NCBI GenBank assembly: GCA_900752345.1
Contig: CAADVA010000220.1
Location: 1-8,349 of the forward strand
DNA: 8,349 nt
Source of the DNA: an uncultured Collinsella sp.
GTDB taxonomy: Bacteria; Actinomycetota; Coriobacteriia; Coriobacteriales; Coriobacteriaceae
Direction of reading: 5' to 3'
Part shown: one piece after another, positions 1 to 7,261 of the stretch
Position numbering within the stretch: the first letter of the stretch is position 1
Layout: each line of letters opens with the position of its first letter
Made by a program: the position numbers and the translations under genes
The notes under the pieces: generated by a model
What the model saw: the letters and a program-made list of their open reading frames with translations, nothing else
The model's database searches: none
Told to the model about the DNA's origin: nothing

Positions 1-2
1 GA

Positions 3-2813
3 TTGCATGTGAGAGCTGCCACTGTCCTTCGTTCAGTTATATGTCGCGCCCTGGCCATTGTGCTCGCCGCGCTTGCCGTGCTGAGTTCTATCGCGCCTGT
101 CCAGGCTTTTGCCGCTGACTCTAGCCAGCCAGTCAAGACGGTCCGCGTTGGTTGGCTCGTCAACAACGAGGGCTTCCAGGACGGCACCCCCGGCGAGCGT
201 CTATCGGGATGGGGTTACGAGTACCTCCAGACCCTGTCGTACTACACGCCCGGCTGGCGGTACGAATACGTCTCCGGCACCTTCACCGAGCTTATGGACA
301 TGCTCGAGGCAGGCGAAATCGACCTCATGCCCAACATCTCCTACTCCGAGGAACGCACCCAAAAGCTGCTCTTTTCCTCGAACCCCGAGGGCACCGAGCG
401 CTACTACATCTACGCCAAGCCCGATCGCGACGACCTGGCCAAGGGTGACCCCCAAGCGCTCCAGGGTCTTACCATCGGTTGCAACTCCGGTGTTATGCAA
501 ACCTTCGTTGGCCAGCAGTGGCTCGCCAACGAAGGAATCACCTGCACATACAGGGAGTATGACGGAGGCTCCATGCTCTTTGACGCACTCGCAAACGACG
601 AAGTCGACGCCGTCATCATGAACGACACCATCTCGTCGCCCGATGCGTCGCCCATGTTCTACGTTGGCTCGAGTGACTACTATTTTGCCGTCCCCAAAAG
701 CCGCCCCGACCTGATGAACGATATCAATGCCGCCATGACGGCAATCGCCCGCGTCAACCCACGTTATAACGACGAGGTCAAGGCGAATTACTCGGCCCAA
801 AACAGCGGCTCATCATCGCTCACCGGCCCCGAGCGCTCCTGGCTCAAAGCAAACGACAACACCATCACGATCGGCTATCTTAAAAACAAACTCCCCTACT
901 GCACGCAAAATGACGACGGCGAAATGGAAGGGTCGCTCGCCTCGCTTGCAACGACGTTGCACGACAAGTTTGGCATTACGGTTGCAACAGTAGCGTTCTC
1001 GAACAACGAGCAAATGACCAAAGCCCTTTCCACAGGGACCATCGATGTCGCCCTACCGTTGTTTCGCGACTACTGGCTTGCCGAGCAGGCAGGGGTCATC
1101 CTGTCAAACCCGATGGGAACGGTTTCCCTAGCCGCCATTCACAGCAGCAGCAACCTGAACAGTGACCTTAAGAACATCGCTTGCACAGCAGACGCGATCG
1201 TCAACCGTTTTGAGCTCGAAAACCTATTCCCCGACGCAAAGGTAACCGAGTATCCGAATGACAACGAGGCACGCGAAGCCCTCAATAAGGGGGAGGCAAG
1301 TTGCATCATTGTCCCCAGCACGCGCTTGAAAACCATCCGCGACACCTACGATATCGAGGATTTCCAAACACAGGAGCTCACCGACACGGCACAGCTATCG
1401 TGTTTGATTTCGCGCGGCAAGCCCGTGCTGTTGGGAATCATTAATAAGGGCATCGTCAATGCTGGCGAATCGCTCTCTGCAAGCAGTTATTCCCCCACAT
1501 CGTACTCGGCGCAAGAATCGGATGCGTTTCGACTTCTCTACCGCAACCGCATCGTCATTGCGGCAGTCATCATCTGCATTTTGCTCACCGGCATCGTCAT
1601 CCTTGTCTGGTCGCTTCACCGCGCGCAGAAAGAACAGCAGAAAGCCGATGCCGCCAACGCCGCTAAGACGGCATTCCTCACGCGCATGAGCCACGACATC
1701 CGTACGCCACTCAACGGCATCCTGGGTCTTATCGAAATTGAGGAATTGAAAGACGGCGACATGCAGGCCGCCCGCGAAAGCCGCGCCAAGGCGCGTGTTG
1801 CCGCCAATCACCTACTCTCGCTGATCAACGACATCCTCGAGATGGGCAAAATCGAAGACCGCAAGCTAACTCTGGAACATGCGCCTTTTAACCTCAAAGA
1901 GCTCTGTGACGATACGCTGGTGCTGTGCAAGCTCCGCGCATCCGATAACGGCATCACAATGCAGGACAATAGTCTGCCGTACGCCACGGGGCCATACATG
2001 ATCGGCAGTCCCACCCATATCCGACAGATCATAATCAACCTGTTAGACAACAGCATTAAGTACAACAAGCGCGGCGGCTCCGTCACCTTTAGTTCAAAGA
2101 CCAAGCCACTCGATGATGGGCGCGCGCTCTTTTGCTTTAGCGTTTCGGATACCGGCATTGGCATGGCTCCCGAGTTTTTAAAGCATATCTATGAACCGTT
2201 TGCCCAAGAAGGTGACGATGCGCGCAGCAAGTTCCAAGGAACCGGCATGGGCATGCCAATCGTCAAGTCGCTTATTGAACTGATGGGCGGTACGATTGAG
2301 ATTTCGAGTGAGGTTGGCGTGGGGAGTACGTTCAACGTCCAGATTCCGCTCGATATCGACAAGAACCCTCAGGCGCGGGCAGATACGGTCGAGGGGGTGC
2401 TCGACTGCTCGCTCGCCGACATGAACGTGTTGCTCGCCGAAGACAACGAATTGAATGCCGAGATTGCCCAGACGCTGCTCGAAAGCGAAGGCATTGTCGT
2501 AACTCGCGACGCCGATGGCAACGAAGCGGTCGACCTATACGTTGGCCGTCCCGCCGGCAGCTTCGATGCGATTCTGATGGACATCATGATGCCGGGCATG
2601 GACGGCTATGAGGCAACCCGCGCGATTCGTCTGAGCGAGAAGGTCGATGCAGCCGATATCCCCATCATCGCGCTCACCGCCAACGCCTTTGCCGAGGACG
2701 CCAAGGCGGCACACGATGCCGGCATGAACGCCCATCTGTCCAAACCGCTCGACTTTAACAAGCTCAAAAACATACTCGCCCGCATCAAGAAAAACGGATC
2801 CGTTTCGCTATAG
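3..2813 (+). CDS. Hybrid sensor histidine kinase with two periplasmic solute-binding domains and a C-terminal receiver
   Basis: 936 residues from the TTG at 3; a GTG at 9 or a start before the window is equally possible, and no ribosome site is visible. Residues 10-37 look like a signal peptide ending VQAFA. Two tandem SBP_bac_3-like domains follow, about 46-265 (VRVGWL, EAGEIDLMPN) and 287-490 (ITIGYLKNKLPY, STGTIDVALP). One membrane helix spans about 516-538. A short Ala/Lys/Gln linker leads to HisKA with phospho-acceptor H564 (MSHDIRTPLNG). The ATPase domain has N683 (LLDNSIKYN), D716-G720 (DTGIG) and the G746-G750 loop (GTGMG). The receiver has E813/D814, phospho-acceptor D860 (LMDIMMPGMDGYE), T892 and K914. 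No HPt domain is present, so a separate phosphotransfer protein would be needed for an EvgS/BvgS-style relay. The ligand is unknown; an amino acid or similar small solute is inferred from the SBP_bac_3 fold. All catalytic residues look intact. No DNA-binding response regulator lies in the window. Confidence 0.93.
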   Translation: MHVRAATVLRSVICRALAIVLAALAVLSSIAPVQAFAADSSQPVKTVRVGWLVNNEGFQDGTPGERLSGWGYEYLQTLSYYTPGWRYEYVSGTFTELMDMLEAGEIDLMPNISYSEERTQKLLFSSNPEGTERYYIYAKPDRDDLAKGDPQALQGLTIGCNSGVMQTFVGQQWLANEGITCTYREYDGGSMLFDALANDEVDAVIMNDTISSPDASPMFYVGSSDYYFAVPKSRPDLMNDINAAMTAIARVNPRYNDEVKANYSAQNSGSSSLTGPERSWLKANDNTITIGYLKNKLPYCTQNDDGEMEGSLASLATTLHDKFGITVATVAFSNNEQMTKALSTGTIDVALPLFRDYWLAEQAGVILSNPMGTVSLAAIHSSSNLNSDLKNIACTADAIVNRFELENLFPDAKVTEYPNDNEAREALNKGEASCIIVPSTRLKTIRDTYDIEDFQTQELTDTAQLSCLISRGKPVLLGIINKGIVNAGESLSASSYSPTSYSAQESDAFRLLYRNRIVIAAVIICILLTGIVILVWSLHRAQKEQQKADAANAAKTAFLTRMSHDIRTPLNGILGLIEIEELKDGDMQAARESRAKARVAANHLLSLINDILEMGKIEDRKLTLEHAPFNLKELCDDTLVLCKLRASDNGITMQDNSLPYATGPYMIGSPTHIRQIIINLLDNSIKYNKRGGSVTFSSKTKPLDDGRALFCFSVSDTGIGMAPEFLKHIYEPFAQEGDDARSKFQGTGMGMPIVKSLIELMGGTIEISSEVGVGSTFNVQIPLDIDKNPQARADTVEGVLDCSLADMNVLLAEDNELNAEIAQTLLESEGIVVTRDADGNEAVDLYVGRPAGSFDAILMDIMMPGMDGYEATRAIRLSEKVDAADIPIIALTANAFAEDAKAAHDAGMNAHLSKPLDFNKLKNILARIKKNGSVSL

Positions 2814-2855
2814 TTTGTGCTCAACCACCACGCACGACCAGAAAGGAAACCAACG

Positions 2856-3335
2856 ATGTTTAGGCCCTTACGTCGAAAGAAACGCGCCATCACTGACGAG
2901 GAAGCGCGCGAACTGCTCGCTACCTGCAAGCGCGGCGTCTTTGCCGTCAACGGCGACGATGGCTACCCGTACGCCATTCCCGTCAACTACTTCTTTGACG
3001 ACGAGCACGACAAGATTTATTTCCATGGCGCCAAGGCTGGCCACAAGGTCGACGCACTCAAGCGCGATGACAAGGTCTGCTTTACCGTTTACGGCAACGA
3101 GTGGTACCAGGACGGTGACTGGGCTCCCTACGTTATGAGTACCGTGGTCTTTGGCCGTTGTCGCCTGGCGAATGACACCCCCGCGTTTATCGAGGACAAA
3201 GTCCGCCAGCTCGCGCTTAAGTACTACCCTTCTGCCGAGGAAGTCGAAGAGGAAATCGCCAAAGACATCAAGGGCGTCCAGCTCTACGAGATTACGATTG
3301 AGCATCTTTGCGGCAAGCAGATTCAAGAAAAGTAA
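2856..3335 (+). CDS. Pyridoxamine 5'-phosphate oxidase-like (NimA-type) FMN-binding split-barrel protein
   Basis: 159 residues. The ATG at 2856 is chosen because AGAAAGGAAA lies just upstream (2840-2849); a 13-residue extension to a TTG at 2817 lacks this support. The N-terminus is very basic (RRKKR). The core has the flavin split-barrel pattern: GYPYAIPVNYFF at 36-47, then KIYFHGAKAGHKVDALKRD at 53-71 with the small-residue/HK segment expected near the FMN phosphate, then a strand KVCFTVYG (73-80). YVMSTVVFGRCRL (92-104) matches the conserved S-V-x-x-x-G strand. The C-terminal half (111-140) is acidic and helical. Members of this family (PF01243/PF12900) bind FMN or related cofactors as dimers; some (Nim) reduce nitroimidazoles, but most have no known substrate. 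It starts 42 bases after the kinase gene with no terminator between, so cotranscription is plausible. Family is fairly certain, substrate unknown. Confidence 0.9.
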   Translation: MFRPLRRKKRAITDEEARELLATCKRGVFAVNGDDGYPYAIPVNYFFDDEHDKIYFHGAKAGHKVDALKRDDKVCFTVYGNEWYQDGDWAPYVMSTVVFGRCRLANDTPAFIEDKVRQLALKYYPSAEEVEEEIAKDIKGVQLYEITIEHLCGKQIQEK

Positions 3336-3377
3336 GCCTCTCAGCAGGTCTGCGCCCAATTGCTACAGATGCTTTAC

Positions 3378-3419
3378 CATGTGGGGCCTTCTAGCCAACT
3401 TGGCAGAAGGCCCCACATG
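3378..3419. terminator. Long hairpin between convergent genes, probable two-way terminator
   Basis: Two perfect 15-base arms (3378-3392 CATGTGGGGCCTTCT and 3405-3419) are followed inward by four more pairs (3394-3397 GCCA with 3401-3404 TGGC), one bulged A at 3393 and a three-base loop. It lies 43 bases after the + strand stop at 3335 and 10 bases after the - strand stop at 3430. Neither side has a T-run, so it is not a classic intrinsic terminator. It may act as a transcript 3' end barrier for both genes or as an mRNA-stabilising stem. Confidence 0.65.
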
Positions 3420-3429
3420 CAGCGCACGC

Positions 3430-4644
3430 TTACCGTGCATTAAAAACGTAGCGGTCCAGGCGGTCGCACGCTTCCCTCACGCGCGAAAGCGGCAGCGCCA
3501 GATTCACGCGAATGTGGCAGGGCCCGTGGAACGGGCGGCCGTCCTGATACCCCACGCCCACGCGCGCCCCCTCGTCGAGCAACCACTGAATATCGCGGCC
3601 ATGCTCGCGGCACCACTCGGTGCAGTCCAGAAACACCATGTACGTGCCCTGCGGACGCGAAAACGCGACGCCCTTCCAGTGCTTTTCTGCATACGTGCAG
3701 AAGTACTCGATATTGCCGGCAAGCACCTGGTTGAGCTCATCAACCCACTCATAGCCCTGCGGCTGGTAGGCACCGATAAGCGCATGCATGGAGAGGACGT
3801 TCATCTCGTTGTAGTGGGTCTTGTTGGACACGGCGCACACGCGGTCGCGCAGTGTTTCGTTATAGATGATGTGGTAGCTGCCGACCAGACCCGCCAGGTT
3901 AAACGTCTTGCTGGGCGCGTAGAGGGCAACCGTGCGCATGCGAGCATCCTCGCTCACCGACTGCGTCGGGATGTGCTTGTGTCCCGGCAGGATGATATCG
4001 GACCAAATCTCGTCCGAGATCACCACGCAATCGTGCTGGCGATAGATGTCCATGGCGCGCTCGATCTCGTCGCGCTCCCATACGCGGCCGCAGGGATTGT
4101 GCGGCGAGCAGAACACCGCGGCATGGATGTAGTTTTGGGCGAGCTTGCGCTCCATGTCCTCAAAGTCCATGCGCCACACGCCCTGGTCGTCGAGCTTAAG
4201 CGGGCTGTGGACAATACGATAGCCCGCGGCCTCGATGGACTTGGTAAAGCCGATGTAGGTAGGGCTGTGGACTAGCACCGCATCACCTGGCTGGACATAC
4301 GCGCGTAGCGTCGACACGACACCGCCCAGCACGCCGTTTTCGTAGCCGATATGCTCCGGCGCCAAGTCCTCAACGCCGTTGCGACGGCTCTGCCATTCGA
4401 TGATGCGGTCGAAGTACTCGGGACGCGGATTGAAGTAGCCAAACATGGGGTGCTGAGCGCGCTTGATGATGTACTCCTGAACCGTGGGCACCGTGGCGAA
4501 GTTCATGTCGGCCACCCACATGGGAATGCGGTCGAAGCCCTCGTCGGGTGCGTTCGGAGCCATACCGGGGATCTCGCCCCAAGAGTCAACGGCGATGGCA
4601 TCCATGCCGTGGCGGTCGATAAGCGAGCTAAAGTCGTATTTCAT
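3430..4644 (-). CDS. MalY/PatB-family PLP-dependent cystathionine beta-lyase / aminotransferase
   Basis: 404 residues, normal length for fold-type I enzymes of this family. The ATG at 4644 is supported by GGGAG on the minus strand (4651-4655), six bases upstream. Visible landmarks: PMWVADMNFA (41-50), the N-terminal signature of MalY/PatB proteins; the SPTYIGF segment near 127-133; N183 in SPHNPCGRVW; D211 in VVISDEIWSDI, pairing with the pyridine nitrogen; the Schiff-base lysine K246 in APSKTFNLAGL; and R379 in HIRVNLALP, which binds the substrate carboxylate. Family members cleave C-S bonds of cystathionine or cysteine S-conjugates to give pyruvate, ammonia and a thiol; some also act as transaminases. 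The protein is predicted cytosolic. It lies 112 bases after trmO on the same strand, with no obvious terminator or strong promoter between them, so readthrough from trmO is possible. Exact substrate cannot be read from sequence. Confidence 0.93.
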   Translation of the reverse strand: MKYDFSSLIDRHGMDAIAVDSWGEIPGMAPNAPDEGFDRIPMWVADMNFATVPTVQEYIIKRAQHPMFGYFNPRPEYFDRIIEWQSRRNGVEDLAPEHIGYENGVLGGVVSTLRAYVQPGDAVLVHSPTYIGFTKSIEAAGYRIVHSPLKLDDQGVWRMDFEDMERKLAQNYIHAAVFCSPHNPCGRVWERDEIERAMDIYRQHDCVVISDEIWSDIILPGHKHIPTQSVSEDARMRTVALYAPSKTFNLAGLVGSYHIIYNETLRDRVCAVSNKTHYNEMNVLSMHALIGAYQPQGYEWVDELNQVLAGNIEYFCTYAEKHWKGVAFSRPQGTYMVFLDCTEWCREHGRDIQWLLDEGARVGVGYQDGRPFHGPCHIRVNLALPLSRVREACDRLDRYVFNAR

Positions 4645-4756
4645 GCTGAGCTCCCATGCAAAGCGGACTATTTTGGTAGGCGTTATTGTCCACCAGCATG
4701 GGCGATTTTGACATGGGGTTTGGCGCTTAATTTGACGGGTTCAGACGAATGGCTGG

Positions 4757-5503
4757 TTAGTCTTGCGCGTCGTTGACGGCGACTACGGTTAGCTGGGTTT
4801 TATCGACCGTAAAAGATATGTCGAGCCCAGCATAAGCTAAGTGGTAAACGCGGTTTGGCTCGTGCTTGCTGCCCGCGCGGCGCGGATCTTGGCAAAGGAC
4901 CTCGACCAAGCCGGGGAGCTTTGCGGGCGGGACCATATCCTGCAGCGCTTGTGGAAACTCAACATCGAGCTCTTGCCACGGAGCACCCTCAATCCAGCCG
5001 CCGGTCGCATCCGGGTGGCAGTCCGCAAACGGGATGTAGGGCTTGATATCGTAGATGGGCGTGCCGTCGCGCAGATCGGCCCCCAGCACATGGATGATGG
5101 GGCCGTCGTCGGTAAGCTCCACGCGGTCGAGCTTAACGCAGGTGAGCCCGATGGGATTAGGGCGAAACGGACTGCGCGTGGCAAAGACACCCACGCGCTC
5201 GGCTCCGCCCAGACGCGGCGGGCGCACGGTCTTCGACCACTTGACGTTGGTGCCAGACCTGTCCTGCGACTTGGCATCGGCAGTTCTGTCGTTTGCTGTG
5301 CCGCGTGCCGTTCCGTTTTCGACGCGCCACACCAGCCATAGGTGAGAGAAGGAGTCCAGGCCCTCAACCGCTGCATTGGAGGCAAATTCCGGCTCAAAGA
5401 CGATGTGTCCCTGCAGATGAGGCGCCAAAAAGCTGTTGCGCGGAATGCCGAACTTCTGCGGCAGGTCGGTATGTATGTGTGCGATAGGTTCCATGCCGGT
5501 CAT
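4757..5503 (-). CDS. trmO: tRNA (N6-threonylcarbamoyladenosine37-N6)-methyltransferase TrmO
   Basis: 248 residues from the ATG at 5503; a second in-frame ATG at 5494 (MEPIAHIHTD) is an equally good start. Neither has a clear Shine-Dalgarno sequence. TrmO uses S-adenosylmethionine to methylate t6A at position 37 of ANN-decoding tRNAs, tuning decoding. Family signatures are clear: KFGIPRNS (17-24), GLDSFSHLWLVW (48-59), TVRPPRLGG (92-100), GVFATRSPFRPNPIGL (105-120) and DGTPIYDIKPYIPFAD (146-161). The C-terminal TrmO region keeps QDPRRAG (205-211) and RVYHLAYAGLDISF (218-231). The hydrophilic segment between the HLW and TVRPPRLGG motifs (about 60-91) looks longer than in E. coli TrmO (from memory) and is probably a surface loop. 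An open frame continues upstream to 6001 only because it lies antisense to the XRE gene. A weak minus-strand promoter, TTGCAC (5565-5560) and AAGAAT (5542-5537) with a 17-base spacer, is possible. Confidence 0.93.
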   Translation of the reverse strand: MTGMEPIAHIHTDLPQKFGIPRNSFLAPHLQGHIVFEPEFASNAAVEGLDSFSHLWLVWRVENGTARGTANDRTADAKSQDRSGTNVKWSKTVRPPRLGGAERVGVFATRSPFRPNPIGLTCVKLDRVELTDDGPIIHVLGADLRDGTPIYDIKPYIPFADCHPDATGGWIEGAPWQELDVEFPQALQDMVPPAKLPGLVEVLCQDPRRAGSKHEPNRVYHLAYAGLDISFTVDKTQLTVVAVNDAQD

Positions 5504-5561
5504 TGTACGGCATGGAGGTGTGGGGCGTTGCGTGCAATTCTTCGCCGCGGTCCCCCGTCGT

Positions 5562-5576
5562 GCAACCAACGGTTGC
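5562..5576. promoter_or_regulatory. Small inverted repeat between divergent promoters, operator candidate
   Basis: GCAACC-AAC-GGTTGC: perfect six-base arms around three bases. It sits directly before the candidate -35 of the XRE gene (5577) and covers the candidate -35 of trmO on the other strand (5565-5560). The position suits a repressor or autoregulator, perhaps the XRE-TipAS protein itself. This rests only on symmetry and position. Confidence 0.35.
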
Positions 5577-5605
5577 TTGGAAGGGCGCCTGCTGCCGCGT
5601 ATGCT
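5577..5605 (+). promoter_or_regulatory. Candidate sigma-70-type promoter for the XRE-TipAS gene
   Basis: TTGGAA (5577-5582) and TATGCT (5600-5605) are separated by 17 bases, each matching four of six consensus positions. Transcription would begin near 5612, just before the AAAGGAG ribosome site at 5624-5630 and the ATG at 5636. Confidence 0.45.
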
Positions 5606-5635
5606 TAAGCCATCAACCAGCAGAAAGGAGCCGTT

Positions 5636-6463
5636 ATGGCCTTTGCAGAAAAGCTCATCGCCGTCCGTCGCGCCCATCACCTTACCCAAGAGCAGCTCGC
5701 CGCCAAGCTCTTCGTCACACGCCAAGCCGTCAGCCGTTGGGAGCGTGGCGAGGTCACACCGGGCATCGACATGATGAAGCTCATCGCCGCTGTGACCGGC
5801 GAGCCCCTGTCTCATCTGCTCGAAATGCCCGAGCGCTATTGCCAGAGCTGCGGCATGATACTCACGCCCGACGACTGCGGCACCGATGCCACGGGCGCCG
5901 CGACCGACCATTACTGCAAGTGGTGCTACGACCACGGCCAGTACACCTACGACACCACGATGGAGGCAATGATCGAGGACTGTGCCCCGCGCCTGGCGCA
6001 AAACACCGGCATGTCACTCGACGAAGCCGTCTCGCTCATGGGCGCCGTCCTGCCGCAACTGGAGCGCTGGCGCACCGTGCAGGAAAACGAGGAACGCTAC
6101 GGCGCCGAGGCTCGGGCGCGCTATGGCGATGAGGCTATCGATGCAGCAAACGAAGCGCTGCTGGACATGGATCCTCAGACATGGAACGACATGAAGGAAC
6201 TTGAACGCGCTATTTTGGGTCAGCTCTCGATTGCCATGGGCGACGGCGATGCGGATGGAAGCGAGGCTCGCAAGCTCGTCGCGATGCATCGTCGTTGGAT
6301 TGGTCTCAACTGGGGACGCGAACCCCAGAACGAAGCGTACCTGGGCCTCGCCCACGACTATCTTGCCGACCAGCGCTTTATTGACTACTACGACAAGCCC
6401 TGCGGCGCCGGAGCCACGGCGTTTCTGGTACAGGCCATCGAGTCGTCGCTGGCCCGCGCATAG
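5636..6463 (+). CDS. XRE-family regulator with zinc ribbon and C-terminal TipAS-like ligand-binding domain
   Basis: 275 residues; AAAGGAG at 5624-5630, five bases before the ATG, fixes the start. Three modules are visible. Residues 3-62 are an XRE helix-turn-helix (LTQEQLAAKLFVTRQAVSRWERG at 16-38, then PGIDMMKLIAAVTG). Residues 68-112 form a four-cysteine zinc ribbon, C69-x2-C72 and C94-x2-C97, in the arrangement YCQSCGM...DHYCKWCYDHGQYT followed by TMEAMIED, as in the 'putative zinc ribbon' family PF12674. Residues about 148-274 resemble TipAS (PF07739), the helical antibiotic-recognition domain of the MerR-type regulator TipAL: EERYGAEARARYGDEA near the start, EARKLVAMHRRWI at 210-222, then YLADQRFIDYYDKPCGAGATAFLVQAIES at the end. 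A likely role is a cytosolic ligand-responsive transcription factor, possibly sensing a peptide or antibiotic through the TipAS pocket. Targets are unknown; the divergent trmO promoter and its own promoter are the nearest candidates. The glutaredoxin gene follows 51 bases later. Confidence 0.88.
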   Translation: MAFAEKLIAVRRAHHLTQEQLAAKLFVTRQAVSRWERGEVTPGIDMMKLIAAVTGEPLSHLLEMPERYCQSCGMILTPDDCGTDATGAATDHYCKWCYDHGQYTYDTTMEAMIEDCAPRLAQNTGMSLDEAVSLMGAVLPQLERWRTVQENEERYGAEARARYGDEAIDAANEALLDMDPQTWNDMKELERAILGQLSIAMGDGDADGSEARKLVAMHRRWIGLNWGREPQNEAYLGLAHDYLADQRFIDYYDKPCGAGATAFLVQAIESSLARA

Positions 6464-6514
6464 ATTGCGGCGGCTTTGGGTATTTCAATCGAAACCGCAA
6501 CCGATTGGAGACCT

Positions 6515-6760
6515 ATGGCTACTAATCATGAGCTCGTGCTCTACGTTATGACCGGCTGCCCGTATTGCATAAAGGTCAAGCGCTTTTTGGCCGATAACGG
6601 CGTGACCATTCCCGAGCGCGATATCTCGACCGACCCCGTTGCCGAGCAGACGCTCATCGCCGTCGGCGGAAAACGCCAGGTTCCCTGCCTGTTTATCGAC
6701 GGAAAACCGCTCTACGAGTCGAGCTACATCATCGCATGGGTACAGAAGAACCTGCTCTAG
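6515..6760 (+). CDS. Glutaredoxin
   Basis: 81 residues, the usual size of a small classical glutaredoxin. The ATG at 6515 has TTGGAG at 6505-6510; a TTG start 13 codons earlier is not supported. The redox-active motif is C15-P-Y-C18 (VMTGCPYCIKVKRFL). RQVPCLFIDG (54-63) carries the cis-proline P57 beside the active site, and the C-terminus ESSYIIAWVQKNLL fits the last helix, where family members hold glutathione. It would reduce protein disulfides or mixed disulfides in the cytosol; in bacteria without glutathione such proteins may take electrons from thioredoxin reductase, as NrdH does, but nothing here settles that. It follows the XRE-TipAS gene by 51 bases without a terminator and ends at a strong hairpin terminator, so it may be the last gene of that operon. 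Confidence 0.92.
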   Translation: MATNHELVLYVMTGCPYCIKVKRFLADNGVTIPERDISTDPVAEQTLIAVGGKRQVPCLFIDGKPLYESSYIIAWVQKNLL

Positions 6761-6805
6761 CACGCGCATCCCGTCCGTCCAAGGCCCCACCCCATACGGC
6801 CTAAG

Positions 6806-6910
6806 CATGTACACCAGCATCCAAAGTCGACATTTTCCGACATCTTTGGATGCTGGTGTACAGTTTTTTGCAGAGGTAGTCATTGGGGACGTTCTTAAAT
6901 GACTAGTTGT
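6806..6910 (+). repeat. Composite repeat, copy 1 (hairpin plus degraded palindrome)
   Basis: Positions 6806-6863 match 7906-7963 at 54 of 58 bases by direct comparison. After a variable spacer, 6876-6907 (GTAGTCATTGGGGACG and onward) matches 7986-8017. The right half of the palindrome seen in copy 2 is not recognisable here; instead GTTGTTTGAG occurs twice (6906-6915 and 6933-6942). Confidence 0.8.
6808..6869 (+). terminator. Intrinsic terminator after the glutaredoxin gene
   Basis: A perfect 19-base stem (6808-6826 with 6844-6862) encloses a 17-base loop that contains CGACAT twice (6828-6833, 6838-6843). The stem is followed at once by six T residues (6864-6869). It begins 47 bases after the glutaredoxin stop. 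The T-run is only on the + strand side, so it should end + strand transcripts. Confidence 0.85.
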
Positions 6911-6973
6911 TTGAGATGGCCTTTGGATTATGGTTGTTTGAGGCCGCCTGACGTCTCTGGAAAGGGTTCCTTA

Positions 6974-7216
6974 GAGGACCGTGTTCAAAAAATGGCAAAT
7001 ATGAGTACTGTTACTTGTTTAGTAACAGCGATTTTAATCATTTCAGGGATCATCCAACGCCCCAAGCGTCCGCAGACGTCGTTATTTCTCCGCATATGTT
7101 CAATAAAAGAGACTCCTAATGGTATTAAATCTCATCAGGGGTCTCATTTTTGAGCAGAATAAATGCAACCATAATGGCAGCAGTACTCATATTTGCCTTT
7201 TTTGCACACAGCCCTC
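6974..7216. repeat. Fold-back unit with 36/37-base inverted arms (MITE-like or structured RNA)
   Basis: The left arm 6974-7010 and right arm 7181-7216 are reverse complements, with a perfect 17-base inner core (6994-7010, GGCAAATATGAGTACTG, with 7181-7197). The outer part has three mismatches and one extra base. The left arm continues into a small hairpin (7008-7015 with 7021-7028, CTGTTACT/AGTAACAG). The inside also holds the terminator-like hairpin 7109-7151. No direct target duplication is evident at the ends and there is no transposase. A 53-codon frame (6992-7153) runs through it without a ribosome site and is probably not a gene. It could be a MITE, a remnant of an insertion sequence, or a long fold-back RNA. 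Confidence 0.7.
7109..7151. terminator. Terminator-like hairpin inside the fold-back unit
   Basis: GAGACTCCT (7109-7117) pairs with AGGGGTCTC (7137-7145), eight Watson-Crick pairs and one G-T, extended by three pairs after one mismatch. TTTTT follows at 7147-7151. On the other side AAAA (7105-7108) gives a T-run on the minus strand, so the structure could end transcription both ways. Confidence 0.65.
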
Positions 7217-7261
7217 CTGAATAGTCGTTAGAGACGACTCAAAATGACAAATCCGGCACTT

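Noticed and set aside
3151..4275. 374-codon + strand frame
   Set aside because: It overlaps the flavin protein in another frame and lies antisense to the MalY/PatB gene; the translation shows no domain and low-complexity character.
5504..6001. Upstream extension of the trmO frame to a 414-residue protein
   Set aside because: The extension is antisense to the well-supported XRE-TipAS gene, and TrmO homology begins at MEPIAHIHTD.
6992..7153. 53-codon frame MANMSTVTCLVTAILIISG... inside the fold-back unit
   Set aside because: No ribosome site precedes it and its start lies in the inverted arm. The hydrophobic stretch alone is not enough; kept only as a remote possibility of a small membrane peptide.
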